A stretch of DNA of 21,313 nucleotides from Burkholderiales bacterium (GTDB taxonomy: Bacteria > Pseudomonadota > Gammaproteobacteria > Burkholderiales > Burkholderiaceae_C): positions 1 to 21,313 of the forward strand of contig CANFNE010000009.1 in assembly GCA_947448105.1 (NCBI GenBank), given 5' to 3'. Under the pieces are notes generated by a model. The model saw nothing but the letters and a program-made list of their open reading frames with translations, made no database searches and was not told where the DNA came from. This document shows, piece after piece, positions 7,914-15,325 of the stretch. Position 1 is the stretch's first letter, and each line of letters opens with the position of its first letter. A program made the position numbers and the translations under genes.

Positions 7914-8981
7914 ATGGCCTCTGCTTTTTTCGAATCCCGGCCGCGCCGCTGGCTGGCGCTGGCGGGCGCGGCGCTGCTGGCTTTGGCGGCGTGGTTGCTG
8001 TGGTCGGCGCAGCGCAGCGAGCAGCTGCGCCACCACGAGCGCCTGGTCTGCGCACTGCCGCAGCAGCCCGCCGACGCGCCGCACCCGGGCCGGGTCTGGG
8101 TGCCGGGCGGCACCTTGTCCCTGGGCGACACCGTCTACCCGGAAGAAACACCGATCCGGCCGCTGCCCGTGGCGGGCTTTTGGATGGACCGTACAGAGGT
8201 GACCAACGACCAGTTCGCCGCCTTCGTGCAGGCCACGGGCTACCGCACCGTGGCTGAGCGCGCGGTAGATGCCACAAGCCACCCCGCGTTGCCGCCTGAG
8301 ATGCGCTTGCCCGGCGCGGTGGTTTTCATCAGTCCGACCAGCCTGTCGGGCCAGGGCAGCGCCACCCAGTGGTGGCGCTACGTGGCCGGGGCCGATTGGC
8401 GCCACCCGGGCGGTCCCGCCACCAGCATTGAAGGCCGTGGCGCGTTCGCGGTAGTCAACGTCACGATTGAAGATGCCCAGGCCTATGCACGCTGGCTGGG
8501 TGCTGCCATTCCGTCCGAGGCGCAGTGGGAATGGGCCGCGCGCGCAGCACAAGCCCACGCCCCTCGCACGCACGAGCAGCCCACCCAGGCCAATACCTGG
8601 CAAGGCCTGTTTCCCGTGGCCAATTCGGCGGACGACGGCTTTGTGGGCCTGGCGCCGGTAGGCTGTTTTGCGCCCAATGCGCTGGGCCTGTTTGACCTGA
8701 TTGGCAACGCGTGGGAACTCACCCGCGACGCCTATACCCCCAGCCACGCGGTGCTGGCAGCGGACGATGGCGCGGATCCCGGTCCTGCCAGCGTGCGCCC
8801 CTCAGGCGGCGCCGGTATCGGCCAGCATGTGATCAAAGGGGGCTCGTTTTTGTGTGCGCCCAACTACTGCATGCGCTACCGTGCAGGCGCCCGCCAGGCG
8901 CAGGACGACGATCTGGCGGTCAGCCACCTGGGCTTTCGCACGGTGTTGCTGGCGCCTGGGCCTGAAAGGGCGGGGCTTTAA
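7914..8981 (+). CDS. Formylglycine-generating enzyme (SUMF1 / FGE-sulfatase domain)
   Basis: 355 residues. FGE oxidises the active-site cysteine of type I sulfatases to C-alpha-formylglycine, using O2 and copper. A hydrophobic N-terminal helix at about 12-31 suggests a membrane-anchored or exported enzyme. The domain starts at GRVWVPGGTLSLGD (about 59) and continues with FWMDRTEVTNDQFAAFV, IPSEAQWEWAAR (200-210) and DLIGNAWELTRD. Near the end, KGGSFLCAPNYCMRYRAGAR carries both catalytic cysteines, Cys314 and Cys319, in the spacing of the human pair Cys336/Cys341. HLGFR closes the fold. Many SUMF1-domain proteins lack these cysteines; this one keeps them, so real FGE activity is likely. It probably matures both sulfatases of the locus. 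The ATG at 7914 has only a weak binding site. Its TAA overlaps the stop of the convergent TetR gene by four bases. Confidence 0.92.
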   Translation: MASAFFESRPRRWLALAGAALLALAAWLLWSAQRSEQLRHHERLVCALPQQPADAPHPGRVWVPGGTLSLGDTVYPEETPIRPLPVAGFWMDRTEVTNDQFAAFVQATGYRTVAERAVDATSHPALPPEMRLPGAVVFISPTSLSGQGSATQWWRYVAGADWRHPGGPATSIEGRGAFAVVNVTIEDAQAYARWLGAAIPSEAQWEWAARAAQAHAPRTHEQPTQANTWQGLFPVANSADDGFVGLAPVGCFAPNALGLFDLIGNAWELTRDAYTPSHAVLAADDGADPGPASVRPSGGAGIGQHVIKGGSFLCAPNYCMRYRAGARQAQDDDLAVSHLGFRTVLLAPGPERAGL

Positions 8982-9628
8982 GGCGCCGGGTCGGCTGGCT
9001 TGGACTGTGGCGCGATCAGGTAGCGGCCGATGATCTCGGTCAGGTACTGCTTGGTCGGATGCGCGGCCTGGGGCCGGCTCAGGGCCTGAAAGCTGCCCAC
9101 CACCGCCAGGTAAAACAGGGCCGCCAGGTCAACGGCGGTTTTGGCATCCGCAGTGATGCGCGCAAACTTGCCCGCAAACAGCGCCATGCGTGCCTGGTCC
9201 ACTTCGAGCAGCATGGCAGCCACGGCCGGATCGCGCCGACCCAAGCCGCGCAGTGCGAGTTCAAAGCGCATATTGCTCAGGTCCGCGCCGCCGTGGGCCA
9301 GCGCGGCGTCCAATAACTGTTCCAGGTCTTTCACCGGGTCTGCGTTGGCGGGTTGCTGCAGGCGCTGGTTGCTGGCCGCTTCTGTGGCGCGCCAGCGCTC
9401 CAGCAGCGCGGCAATCAATTCGGCATGGTCTTTGAAGTGCCAGTAAAAGCTGCCACGGGTCACGCCCAAGGTGTCAGCGAGCACCAGCACGCGTACGCCG
9501 TCAAAGCCATGCTCCACCGCCGCAGCAAAGGCGGCGTCAAGCCAGTCCTCGCGGTTCAGACGGCCTGCGGCGGCCGGCGCTGTCGGCGGGGCCGTCGGCG
9601 TTGCTTGCGGAACAGGGCTAGGTACCAT
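8978..9628 (-). CDS. TetR/AcrR-family transcriptional regulator
   Basis: 216 residues. The first 22 are low-complexity Pro/Ala/Thr; the DNA-binding domain follows, with LNREDWLDAAFAAAVEHGFDGVRV and the helix-turn-helix VLADTLGVTRGSFYWHFKDHAELIAALL at about 49-76, a textbook TetR pattern. The remainder is an all-helical ligand/dimerisation domain whose ligand cannot be read. The start at 9628 gives the Pro-rich leader; no later Met precedes the HTH helix 1. The gene is convergent with the sulfatase-maturation unit (its TAA and the FGE TAA share TTAA) and divergent from the second sulfatase unit. A palindrome lies 91-102 bases upstream of its start, and a second like it precedes the 3648 gene, so it most likely represses both flanking units and perhaps itself. 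Confidence 0.92.
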   Translation of the reverse strand: MVPSPVPQATPTAPPTAPAAAGRLNREDWLDAAFAAAVEHGFDGVRVLVLADTLGVTRGSFYWHFKDHAELIAALLERWRATEAASNQRLQQPANADPVKDLEQLLDAALAHGGADLSNMRFELALRGLGRRDPAVAAMLLEVDQARMALFAGKFARITADAKTAVDLAALFYLAVVGSFQALSRPQAAHPTKQYLTEIIGRYLIAPQSKPADPAP

Positions 9629-9705
9629 AGGTGTGTGTGAAGAAGGGTGGCAGATTGTCGCGCAAACGATAGGCGCGCTCAGGGTTCGCGCTTGCGCGTG
9701 CTACA

Positions 9706-9734
9706 TTGCTCGCAAGAATACAGTAGTGTATGGT
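9706..9734 (+). promoter_or_regulatory. Candidate sigma-70 promoter of the 9782-14297 unit
   Basis: TTGCTC at 9706-9711 and TATGGT at 9729-9734 stand 17 bp apart (four of six matches each), 48 bases before the sulfatase ATG. The palindrome 9719-9730 fills the spacer and touches the -10, the usual place for a TetR repressor site. Inferred from sequence only. Confidence 0.45.
9719..9730. promoter_or_regulatory. Candidate TetR operator TACAGTAGTGTA (copy 2)
   Basis: Arms TACA / TGTA around GTAG, extended by one more pair to ATACA...TGTAT (9718-9731). It lies in the 153-base region between the TetR gene and the divergent second sulfatase and matches the 3554-3565 site in half-site and spacing. 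This is the strongest operator candidate for the adjacent regulator. Confidence 0.6.
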
Positions 9735-9781
9735 CAGGCGCCTCTTGCCTCGCCATGCACGGCATATGTGAAGGATTCGCC

Positions 9782-11578
9782 ATGAAAATTTCCCCCTTGG
9801 CTCTGGCGTGTGCTGTGGGTGTTGCCGCAGCGTTACTGGCCCCGAATGGGGGTCTGGCTGCGGCGCCAACGGCGCCAACCATACCGCCCGCGCGGCCCAA
9901 TATTGTGGTGTTGGTGGCTGACGACTGGGGTTTTTCGGACCTGGGCGCTTTTGGCGGCGAAATCGCAACGCCCCACCTCGACGCCTTGGCCAAGCGCGGC
10001 ATGCGCTTTTCCAACTTTCACGTGGCAGCCTCGTGTTCGCCCACGCGCTCCATGCTGCTGACCGGGGTGGATAACCACCGCAACGGCGTGGGCAATTTGC
10101 GTGAAGCCATGCCCACGGAACACCTGGGTAAGCCCGGTTACCAAGGCTCCCTGGCCACCAATGTCGTGACCGTGGCGCAGTTGCTGCAAGACAGCGGCTA
10201 CCGCACCTATATTGCGGGCAAGTGGAACGTGGGCTCCGAGCCTTTTAACCTGCCCAACCGGCGCGGTTTTGACAAGTCCATCGTGCAGGGCGACACCGGC
10301 TCCGATAACTGGGAACCGGCCAAGCAGTATTTGCCGCACCTGCCGCAGGTGTATTGGTACGAAGATGGCAAAACCGCCACCATGCCCAGCGACTTTTACT
10401 CGTCGCAATATTTCATTGACCGCACCATCGGCTACATCGACGCCGACCCGCGTAAGCAGCAGCCGTTTTTTGCCTATGTGGGTTTTCAGGCCAACCACGT
10501 GCCGGTGCAAGCGCCCAAAGACCTGGTGGACAAGTACAAGGGCCGCTACCACGAGGGCTGGACCGTGCTGCGCGAGCGCCGCCTGGCCCGGGCGGTTGAA
10601 CTGGGCCTGGTGCCGCCCGGCACCCGACTGACGACCATGTCTACCACCGGCGACTGGAAAGCGCTCAATGAGAAAGACCGCCTGCACATGGAGCGCCAGA
10701 TGGAGGTCTACGCCGCCATGGCCGAGGCCATGGACGCGCACGTGGGGCGCCTGGTGGAGCACCTGAAAAAGACCGGCCAGTACGACAACACCGTGTTTGT
10801 GTTTTTGTCGGACAACGGGCCGGAAGGCTCGGACTACCACGAGGCCCAACCCTGGCTGGTGTTCAACTACAAGCAAGACACCGAAACGCTGGGCGCCAAA
10901 GGCACCTATGGCATTCCGGGCCCTGGCTGGGCCAGCGCCTCGGCCTCGCCTTTTTACACGTACAAATTTTGGTCGGGCGAGGGCGGCATCCGAACGCCCC
11001 TGCTGATTTCCGGCCCACCGGTGCGCCAGGCCAACCACATTGAGAGCGCGCTCACCCATGTGACCGACATCACGCCCACGCTCCTGGACCTGGCGCAGGT
11101 CAAGGCGCCGGGCGCCAGTTACCAGGGCGCAGCCGTCGAGCCCCTGACCGGCATGAGCCTGTTGCCCTTGTTGCAGGGAAGCGCGGGCGCGGTGCGCACG
11201 CCTGCGCAACCGTTGGGTTACGAACTCTCAGGCAACGCGGCGCTGTTCAAAGGCCGCTTGAAGCTGGTGCGCAATATGCCCCCGCTGGGCGACGGCCTGT
11301 GGCATTTGTACGACCTGGGCCAAGACCCGGGCGAAACGCTGGACATCAGTGCCAGGCTGCCGCAAGAATTTGCCGCCATGCAGGCCGACTACGCTGCCTA
11401 TGAAAAAACCAACCAGGTGCTGCCCATGCCCGCAGGCTACAGCCCACAAAAGCAGGTCATGATCAACGGCTTTTGGCGCTACTGGCTACCGGTGTTTGGC
11501 AAGCAAGCCGCTGCGGTGCTGCTGGCCCTGACCGCGCTGTTGGTCTGGTGGCGTTTGCGTCGCCGTAGCCGCGCATGA
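9782..11578 (+). CDS. Type I sulfatase with signal peptide and C-terminal membrane anchor
   Basis: 598 residues. Signal peptide MKISPLALACAVGVAAALLA...LAAA, then the catalytic domain: RPNIVVLVADDWG with metal ligands Asp47 and Asp48, the formylglycine motif Cys85-Ser-Pro-Thr-Arg89 followed by SMLLTG, and FLSDNGPEG as the Asp-Asn metal pair. In the second substrate/active-site motif, normally GKWHLG, the sequence is AGKWNVG: Lys147 is kept but the usual His is Asn149. A hydrophobic helix near 570-588 (AAAVLLALTALLVWW) followed by RLRRRSR would fix the enzyme in the inner membrane with its catalytic domain in the periplasm. AAGGA about eight bases upstream of the ATG at 9782 supports this start. 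It leads a three-gene series; its TGA overlaps the ATG of the next gene by four bases. It resembles arylsulfatases, but the substrate is unknown. Confidence 0.93.
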   Translation: MKISPLALACAVGVAAALLAPNGGLAAAPTAPTIPPARPNIVVLVADDWGFSDLGAFGGEIATPHLDALAKRGMRFSNFHVAASCSPTRSMLLTGVDNHRNGVGNLREAMPTEHLGKPGYQGSLATNVVTVAQLLQDSGYRTYIAGKWNVGSEPFNLPNRRGFDKSIVQGDTGSDNWEPAKQYLPHLPQVYWYEDGKTATMPSDFYSSQYFIDRTIGYIDADPRKQQPFFAYVGFQANHVPVQAPKDLVDKYKGRYHEGWTVLRERRLARAVELGLVPPGTRLTTMSTTGDWKALNEKDRLHMERQMEVYAAMAEAMDAHVGRLVEHLKKTGQYDNTVFVFLSDNGPEGSDYHEAQPWLVFNYKQDTETLGAKGTYGIPGPGWASASASPFYTYKFWSGEGGIRTPLLISGPPVRQANHIESALTHVTDITPTLLDLAQVKAPGASYQGAAVEPLTGMSLLPLLQGSAGAVRTPAQPLGYELSGNAALFKGRLKLVRNMPPLGDGLWHLYDLGQDPGETLDISARLPQEFAAMQADYAAYEKTNQVLPMPAGYSPQKQVMINGFWRYWLPVFGKQAAAVLLALTALLVWWRLRRRSRA

Positions 11579-12822
11579 GCAGCGGCTACTTCGCCAGCCC
11601 GTGGCCCGGCGAAGACGGTGGACCGGCGCGCCTGCAAATAGCGCGCAGCGGCCCCGCCCTGAACTTGCAACCCGGCGAGCGCCTGCAGTGCGTGACCCGC
11701 AACACCGTGCTGTCCACCATGACGGTGCTGGGCGACCCCGGCGAGGTGTATTTGCTCACCCACTCGGCCTTGCGCGCGCACCTGGGGTTTGCCACCACAT
11801 CCTGCGTGGAGCGCATCGACCCGTACACGCTGCAAACCCGCCAAAGCTCCAAGCGCTTGCCGGGCGGCCCCATGTGGCCCGGCGGCATGGCGATTCACCG
11901 CAATGGAGATATCTACGTGGTCTATGGCCGCTACGCGCACCGCTTGGACCGCGATTGCGGGCTCAAAGCCTCGTTCGCCTTGCCCATGAAGCAGGCCTAC
12001 AACGCGTTTGTCATTTTGGACAATGGGCACATCGTCACCAAAAACCTCTCCGACGCGCACCCCGCCGTGCTCACTGTGCTGGATGCCGACACCCTGCGCC
12101 CTGCGTGTGCTGATGTGGCCTGCGCTGAGCCGTCGATTGCGCGTCTGAGCGCCGTGGGCAACACGGTCTACGTGGTGGGCGTGCGCAGCATCTTTCGCTA
12201 CCACTGGAATGAGGCGGCGCATACGTTGCAGCGTGACCCCGACTGGGCCTGGGACTATGTGGGCGCCACAAAGCAAAGTTACGGCTGGGACCCGGTGATT
12301 GACGGCCACAACGCCTGGTTCATGGACAACGGCTTGCACCGCTACCGCATCAACATGCGGGGCGCGGGCGTGCGCCAGACACCCAACCGGCTGCTGCGCG
12401 TGTCGCTGCGCAACGCGCAAGACCACGGCGCCGTTGAGGTAAGTGGCCTGCGCGGGGGCAGCATCACCAACCCGCCGCTGGTCGATGTGCAGCGGCGCAT
12501 CGTGGTGGGCTTTGATTCGGCCAACCAGGTATTGCGCGCCTGGCGCCTGCAAGACGACCTGAGCCTGGCGCCGCTGTGGCACAAGCGCGACTTTGGCGTG
12601 GCCAGCCATTTGCTGCTGTACCCGCAGACGGGCGAACTGGTGGTCAACGACTACCGCCGCCTGGGCGAAGAAGTGGTGCTGCTCGACATCGAGACGGGCC
12701 AAGAGCGCGCCCGGGTGCGCAGCGGCGGCCTGACGCAAGGCGTGGTGTTTCCCAGCGTGGGCTGGGAGCGTGATTTGTATTGGGCGTCCATGGGCCGCCT
12801 GGCGCGGATTTTTGTTGCATGA
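11575..12822 (+). CDS. Uncharacterised beta-propeller-like protein
   Basis: 415 residues, no signal peptide or membrane segment, so presumably cytoplasmic. I do not recognise a named family. The sequence shows repeated short beta-rich units with Gly/Asp turns, for example NGDIYVVYGRYAHRLDRD, NTVYVVGVRSIFRYHW, RRIVVGFDSANQVLRAWRLQ and TGELVVNDYRRLGEEVVLLD, the look of a six- to eight-bladed propeller of the quinoprotein / SMP-30 kind. Tryptophan and His residues are frequent between blades (WAWDYVGATKQSYGWDP). It is coupled at both ends by four-base ATGA overlaps, upstream to the second sulfatase and downstream to the monooxygenase, so it is almost certainly made together with them. Possible roles include a lactonase/hydrolase acting on the monooxygenase product or a substrate-binding scaffold; these are guesses. 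Confidence 0.8.
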   Translation: MSSGYFASPWPGEDGGPARLQIARSGPALNLQPGERLQCVTRNTVLSTMTVLGDPGEVYLLTHSALRAHLGFATTSCVERIDPYTLQTRQSSKRLPGGPMWPGGMAIHRNGDIYVVYGRYAHRLDRDCGLKASFALPMKQAYNAFVILDNGHIVTKNLSDAHPAVLTVLDADTLRPACADVACAEPSIARLSAVGNTVYVVGVRSIFRYHWNEAAHTLQRDPDWAWDYVGATKQSYGWDPVIDGHNAWFMDNGLHRYRINMRGAGVRQTPNRLLRVSLRNAQDHGAVEVSGLRGGSITNPPLVDVQRRIVVGFDSANQVLRAWRLQDDLSLAPLWHKRDFGVASHLLLYPQTGELVVNDYRRLGEEVVLLDIETGQERARVRSGGLTQGVVFPSVGWERDLYWASMGRLARIFVA

Positions 12823-14297
12823 ACACACCCGCCGTTGAGACCGAGGACTTTGACACCCTGATCGTGGGCGCGGGCCTCTCGGGCATTGGCAGCGCGGTGC
12901 ACCTGCGCCAGCGTTGCCCCGAACAGTCCTTTGCCATTTTGGAAGGGCGCGCGCGCCTGGGTGGCACCTGGGATTTGTTTCGCTACCCCGGCGTGCGTTC
13001 GGACTCGGACATGCACACCCTGGGCTACGCTTTCAAGCCCTGGACGGGAGCGCAGGCCATTGCTGACGGTCCGTCCATCCTTCAATACATCCAGGACACC
13101 GCCACTGAGCACGGCCTGTTGCCCCACATCCGCCTGGGCCACCGGGTGACGGCTGCCGCCTGGTCGGGTGCGCAGGCGCGCTGGCTGCTCACGGTGGAGC
13201 GGGGCGCAGGCCAGGCGCCCGTGCACATGCGCTGCCGCTTTTTGCTGGTGTGCAGCGGCTACTACAACTACGCCCACGGTTACACCCCGGACTTTGCGGG
13301 CCAGGACCGGTTTGCCGGGCGCGTGGTGCACCCGCAAGATTGGCCGGCCGATCTGGATGTGCGCAACAAGCGCGTGGTGGTCATTGGCAGTGGCGCCACC
13401 GCCATGACGCTGGTGCCCGCCTTGGCCCGAGATGCGGCGCAGGTGACCATGCTGCAGCGTTCCCCCACTTATGTGGTGGCGCGCCCGCGCGCGGATGCGC
13501 TGGCCGACGCGCTGCGCCGCGTCTTGCCCGAGCGCATGGCTTATGCGCTCACGCGCTGGAAAAACGTCGGCCTGGGCTTGTTTTTCTACACCCTGGCCAG
13601 GCGCCGGCCAGACCTGGCCAAAGCCCGCATCGTGGAAGCCGCTGCTGCCGCTTTACCGGCAGGTTTTGACACCCAAACCCATTTCAGCCCGCGCTACAAG
13701 CCCTGGGACCAACGCGTGTGCCTGGTGCCCGGTGGCGATTTGTTTGCCGCCATCCGCAGCGGCAAAGCCGACGTGGTCACCGACACCGTGGCCGCGTTTG
13801 AGCCCCAAGGTATCCGCCTGGCTTCGGGCGCCTTGCTGGCGGCAGACGTGGTGGTCACCGCCACCGGCCTGGACTTGCTGGGCTTTGGCGGCATGGCTTT
13901 GCGCGTGGACGGCAAGCCGGTGGAGATTGGCAACACCATGAGCTACAAGGGCATGATGCTCGCCGGCGTGCCCAACCTGGCTTATGTAGTGGGCTATACC
14001 AATGCGTCCTGGACGCTCAAAAGCGACCTGACCGGCGCCTTTGTCTGCCGCGTGCTGCGCCAGATGCAGCGCAGCGGTGCCGCCGTGTGCATGCCCGCCA
14101 TGCCCGGCGCGGACGTGAAGCCGCAGCCCTGGGTGGACTTCAGCTCGGGCTATATCCAGCGCTCGCTCCACCAGTTTCCGGTGCAGGGCAGCTCCACCCC
14201 CTGGCGCCTGAACCAAAACTACCTGCGCGACCTGTTGGACCTGCGCTTTGGCCGCTTGGAAGACGGCGTGCTGCAGTTTTCTGGCCACGCCCGCTAG
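12819..14297 (+). CDS. Flavin-containing Baeyer-Villiger monooxygenase (EthA-like)
   Basis: 492 residues. Inserts one oxygen atom next to a carbonyl (ketone to ester/lactone) or oxidises a heteroatom, using FAD, NADPH and O2. Seen: FAD-binding GAGLSG at 17-22 after DTLIVG, the stretch GGTWDLFRYPGVRSDSDMHT (48-67) typical of the EthA group, and the Baeyer-Villiger fingerprint FxGxxxHxxxWP as FAGRVVHPQDWP at 165-176. The NADPH Rossmann motif VVVIGSGATA follows at 186-195, and the family's ATGLD segment further on. Length and motifs are complete. A longer upstream reading (from about 12780) is possible, but the ATG at 12819 overlaps the previous stop by four bases and places the FAD motif at the usual distance. 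Last gene of the divergent unit; in context it likely oxidises a carbonyl made from the desulfated alcohol. Confidence 0.93.
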   Translation: MNTPAVETEDFDTLIVGAGLSGIGSAVHLRQRCPEQSFAILEGRARLGGTWDLFRYPGVRSDSDMHTLGYAFKPWTGAQAIADGPSILQYIQDTATEHGLLPHIRLGHRVTAAAWSGAQARWLLTVERGAGQAPVHMRCRFLLVCSGYYNYAHGYTPDFAGQDRFAGRVVHPQDWPADLDVRNKRVVVIGSGATAMTLVPALARDAAQVTMLQRSPTYVVARPRADALADALRRVLPERMAYALTRWKNVGLGLFFYTLARRRPDLAKARIVEAAAAALPAGFDTQTHFSPRYKPWDQRVCLVPGGDLFAAIRSGKADVVTDTVAAFEPQGIRLASGALLAADVVVTATGLDLLGFGGMALRVDGKPVEIGNTMSYKGMMLAGVPNLAYVVGYTNASWTLKSDLTGAFVCRVLRQMQRSGAAVCMPAMPGADVKPQPWVDFSSGYIQRSLHQFPVQGSSTPWRLNQNYLRDLLDLRFGRLEDGVLQFSGHAR

Positions 14298-14346
14298 CCC
14301 TTGCGCGGATGCTGTCGCCCGCGCTACAAGGCCGGTCGCCGAAGGC

Positions 14347-14376
14347 TTAGTGCCTATGGGTGCGCCCCGCTACAAT
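14347..14376 (+). promoter_or_regulatory. Possible promoter of etfBA (distal)
   Basis: A good -10 TACAAT at 14371-14376 with TTAGTG at 14347-14352 as a weak -35, 18 bp apart. It is followed within seven bases by an imperfect palindrome GCACGGTCGTTC (14383-14394; form GnACGnnCGTnC), which could be a repressor site. A second -10-like TAGAAT lies at 14442-14447 without a good -35. Confidence 0.4.
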
Positions 14377-14453
14377 AAAAAAGCACGGTCGTTCTTTTCT
14401 GTGCTGCAGCGTCTGTAAGCCAGTGCACGCGGGCGGGCGCATAGAATCCGCAG

Positions 14454-14469
14454 TTGACGTGCACGTAAA
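14454..14469. promoter_or_regulatory. Candidate LiuR-type operator upstream of etfBA
   Basis: TTGACGTGCACGTAAA is an inverted repeat of form TTnACGT-GC-ACGTnAA with one mismatch pair. It resembles the motif described for LiuR, the MerR-family regulator of branched-chain amino acid and acyl-CoA catabolism in proteobacteria, whose regulons can include etf genes. It ends 49 bases before the etfB start. The match to LiuR is from memory; no LiuR gene is in the window. Confidence 0.5.
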
Positions 14470-14518
14470 GTCCCTGCGGCGTTGAAGTGCCCTTTTTTTA
14501 TTCTCTGGAGTGGTCGAT

Positions 14519-15268
14519 ATGAAAGTTTTGGTACCTGTCAAACGCGTGGTTGATTACAACGTCAAGGTGCGCGTCAAGTCGGACGGCAGCGGCGTCGATG
14601 TTGCGAATGTCAAGATGAGCATGAACCCCTTTGACGAAATCGCCATCGAAGAGGCCGTGCGCCTGCGCGAAAAAGGCGTGGTCACTGAGGTGATCGCAGT
14701 GTCTTGCGGTGTGGCCCAATGTTCCGAGACCTTGCGCACCGCCATGGCCATTGGCGCCGACCGCGCCATCCTGGTGGAAACCAGCGAAGAACTCCAGCCC
14801 CTGGCCGTGGCCAAGCTGCTCAAAGCCCTGATGGACAAAGAGCAACCCGGCCTGGTGATTTTGGGCAAACAAGCCATTGACGACGACTGCAACCAGACCG
14901 GTCAGATGCTCGCAGCCCTGAGCGACCGACCTCAAGCGACCTTCGCCAGCAAGGTGGAAGTGGCCGACGGCAAGGTTCAGGTGACGCGCGAGGTGGACGG
15001 CGGCTCCGAGACCCTGAGCCTGAGCCTGCCCGCCATCATCACCACCGATTTGCGCTTGAACGAGCCCCGCTACGTGACCTTGCCCAACATCATGAAGGCC
15101 AAGAAAAAGCAGCTCGACACCGTGAGCCCCGCCGACTTGGGCGTAGACATCACCCCCCGCATCAAAACCCTCAAAGTGGTGGAGCCCGCCGCCCGCAGCG
15201 CCGGCATCAAGGTGGCCGACGTTGCCGCGCTGGTGGACAAGCTGCGCAACGAAGCCAAGGTCATCTAA
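14519..15268 (+). CDS. etfB: Electron transfer flavoprotein, beta subunit
   Basis: 249 residues, the standard length. Pairs with EtfA to carry electrons from acyl-CoA dehydrogenases to ETF:ubiquinone oxidoreductase. Seen: [38 protein letters not shown], the AMP-binding region around [17 protein letters not shown], and the partner-recognition loop [20 protein letters not shown] near 185-204, which is nearly the same in human ETFB. The ATG at 14519 is chosen because TCTGGAG stands eight bases ahead; an in-frame GTG at 14510 lies inside that ribosome binding site. Upstream are two -10-like hexamers and a LiuR-like palindrome. etfA follows 57 bases downstream. Confidence 0.97.
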   Translation: MKVLVPVKRVVDYNVKVRVKSDGSGVDVANVKMSMNPFDEIAIEEAVRLREKGVVTEVIAVSCGVAQCSETLRTAMAIGADRAILVETSEELQPLAVAKLLKALMDKEQPGLVILGKQAIDDDCNQTGQMLAALSDRPQATFASKVEVADGKVQVTREVDGGSETLSLSLPAIITTDLRLNEPRYVTLPNIMKAKKKQLDTVSPADLGVDITPRIKTLKVVEPAARSAGIKVADVAALVDKLRNEAKVI

Positions 15269-15325
15269 GGTCACCCCCATACCGCGACGCATTGCCGTCC
15301 CCTTATTGATTCAAAGGATATTTCC

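Noticed and set aside
14303..14324. GCGCGG / CCGCGC stem after the monooxygenase stop
   Set aside because: Ten-base loop and no T-run; too weak to call a terminator, though it is the only stem seen there.
14510..14512. GTG as the etfB start
   Set aside because: It overlaps the ribosome binding site serving the ATG at 14519, and EtfB proteins begin with MKVLVPVKR.
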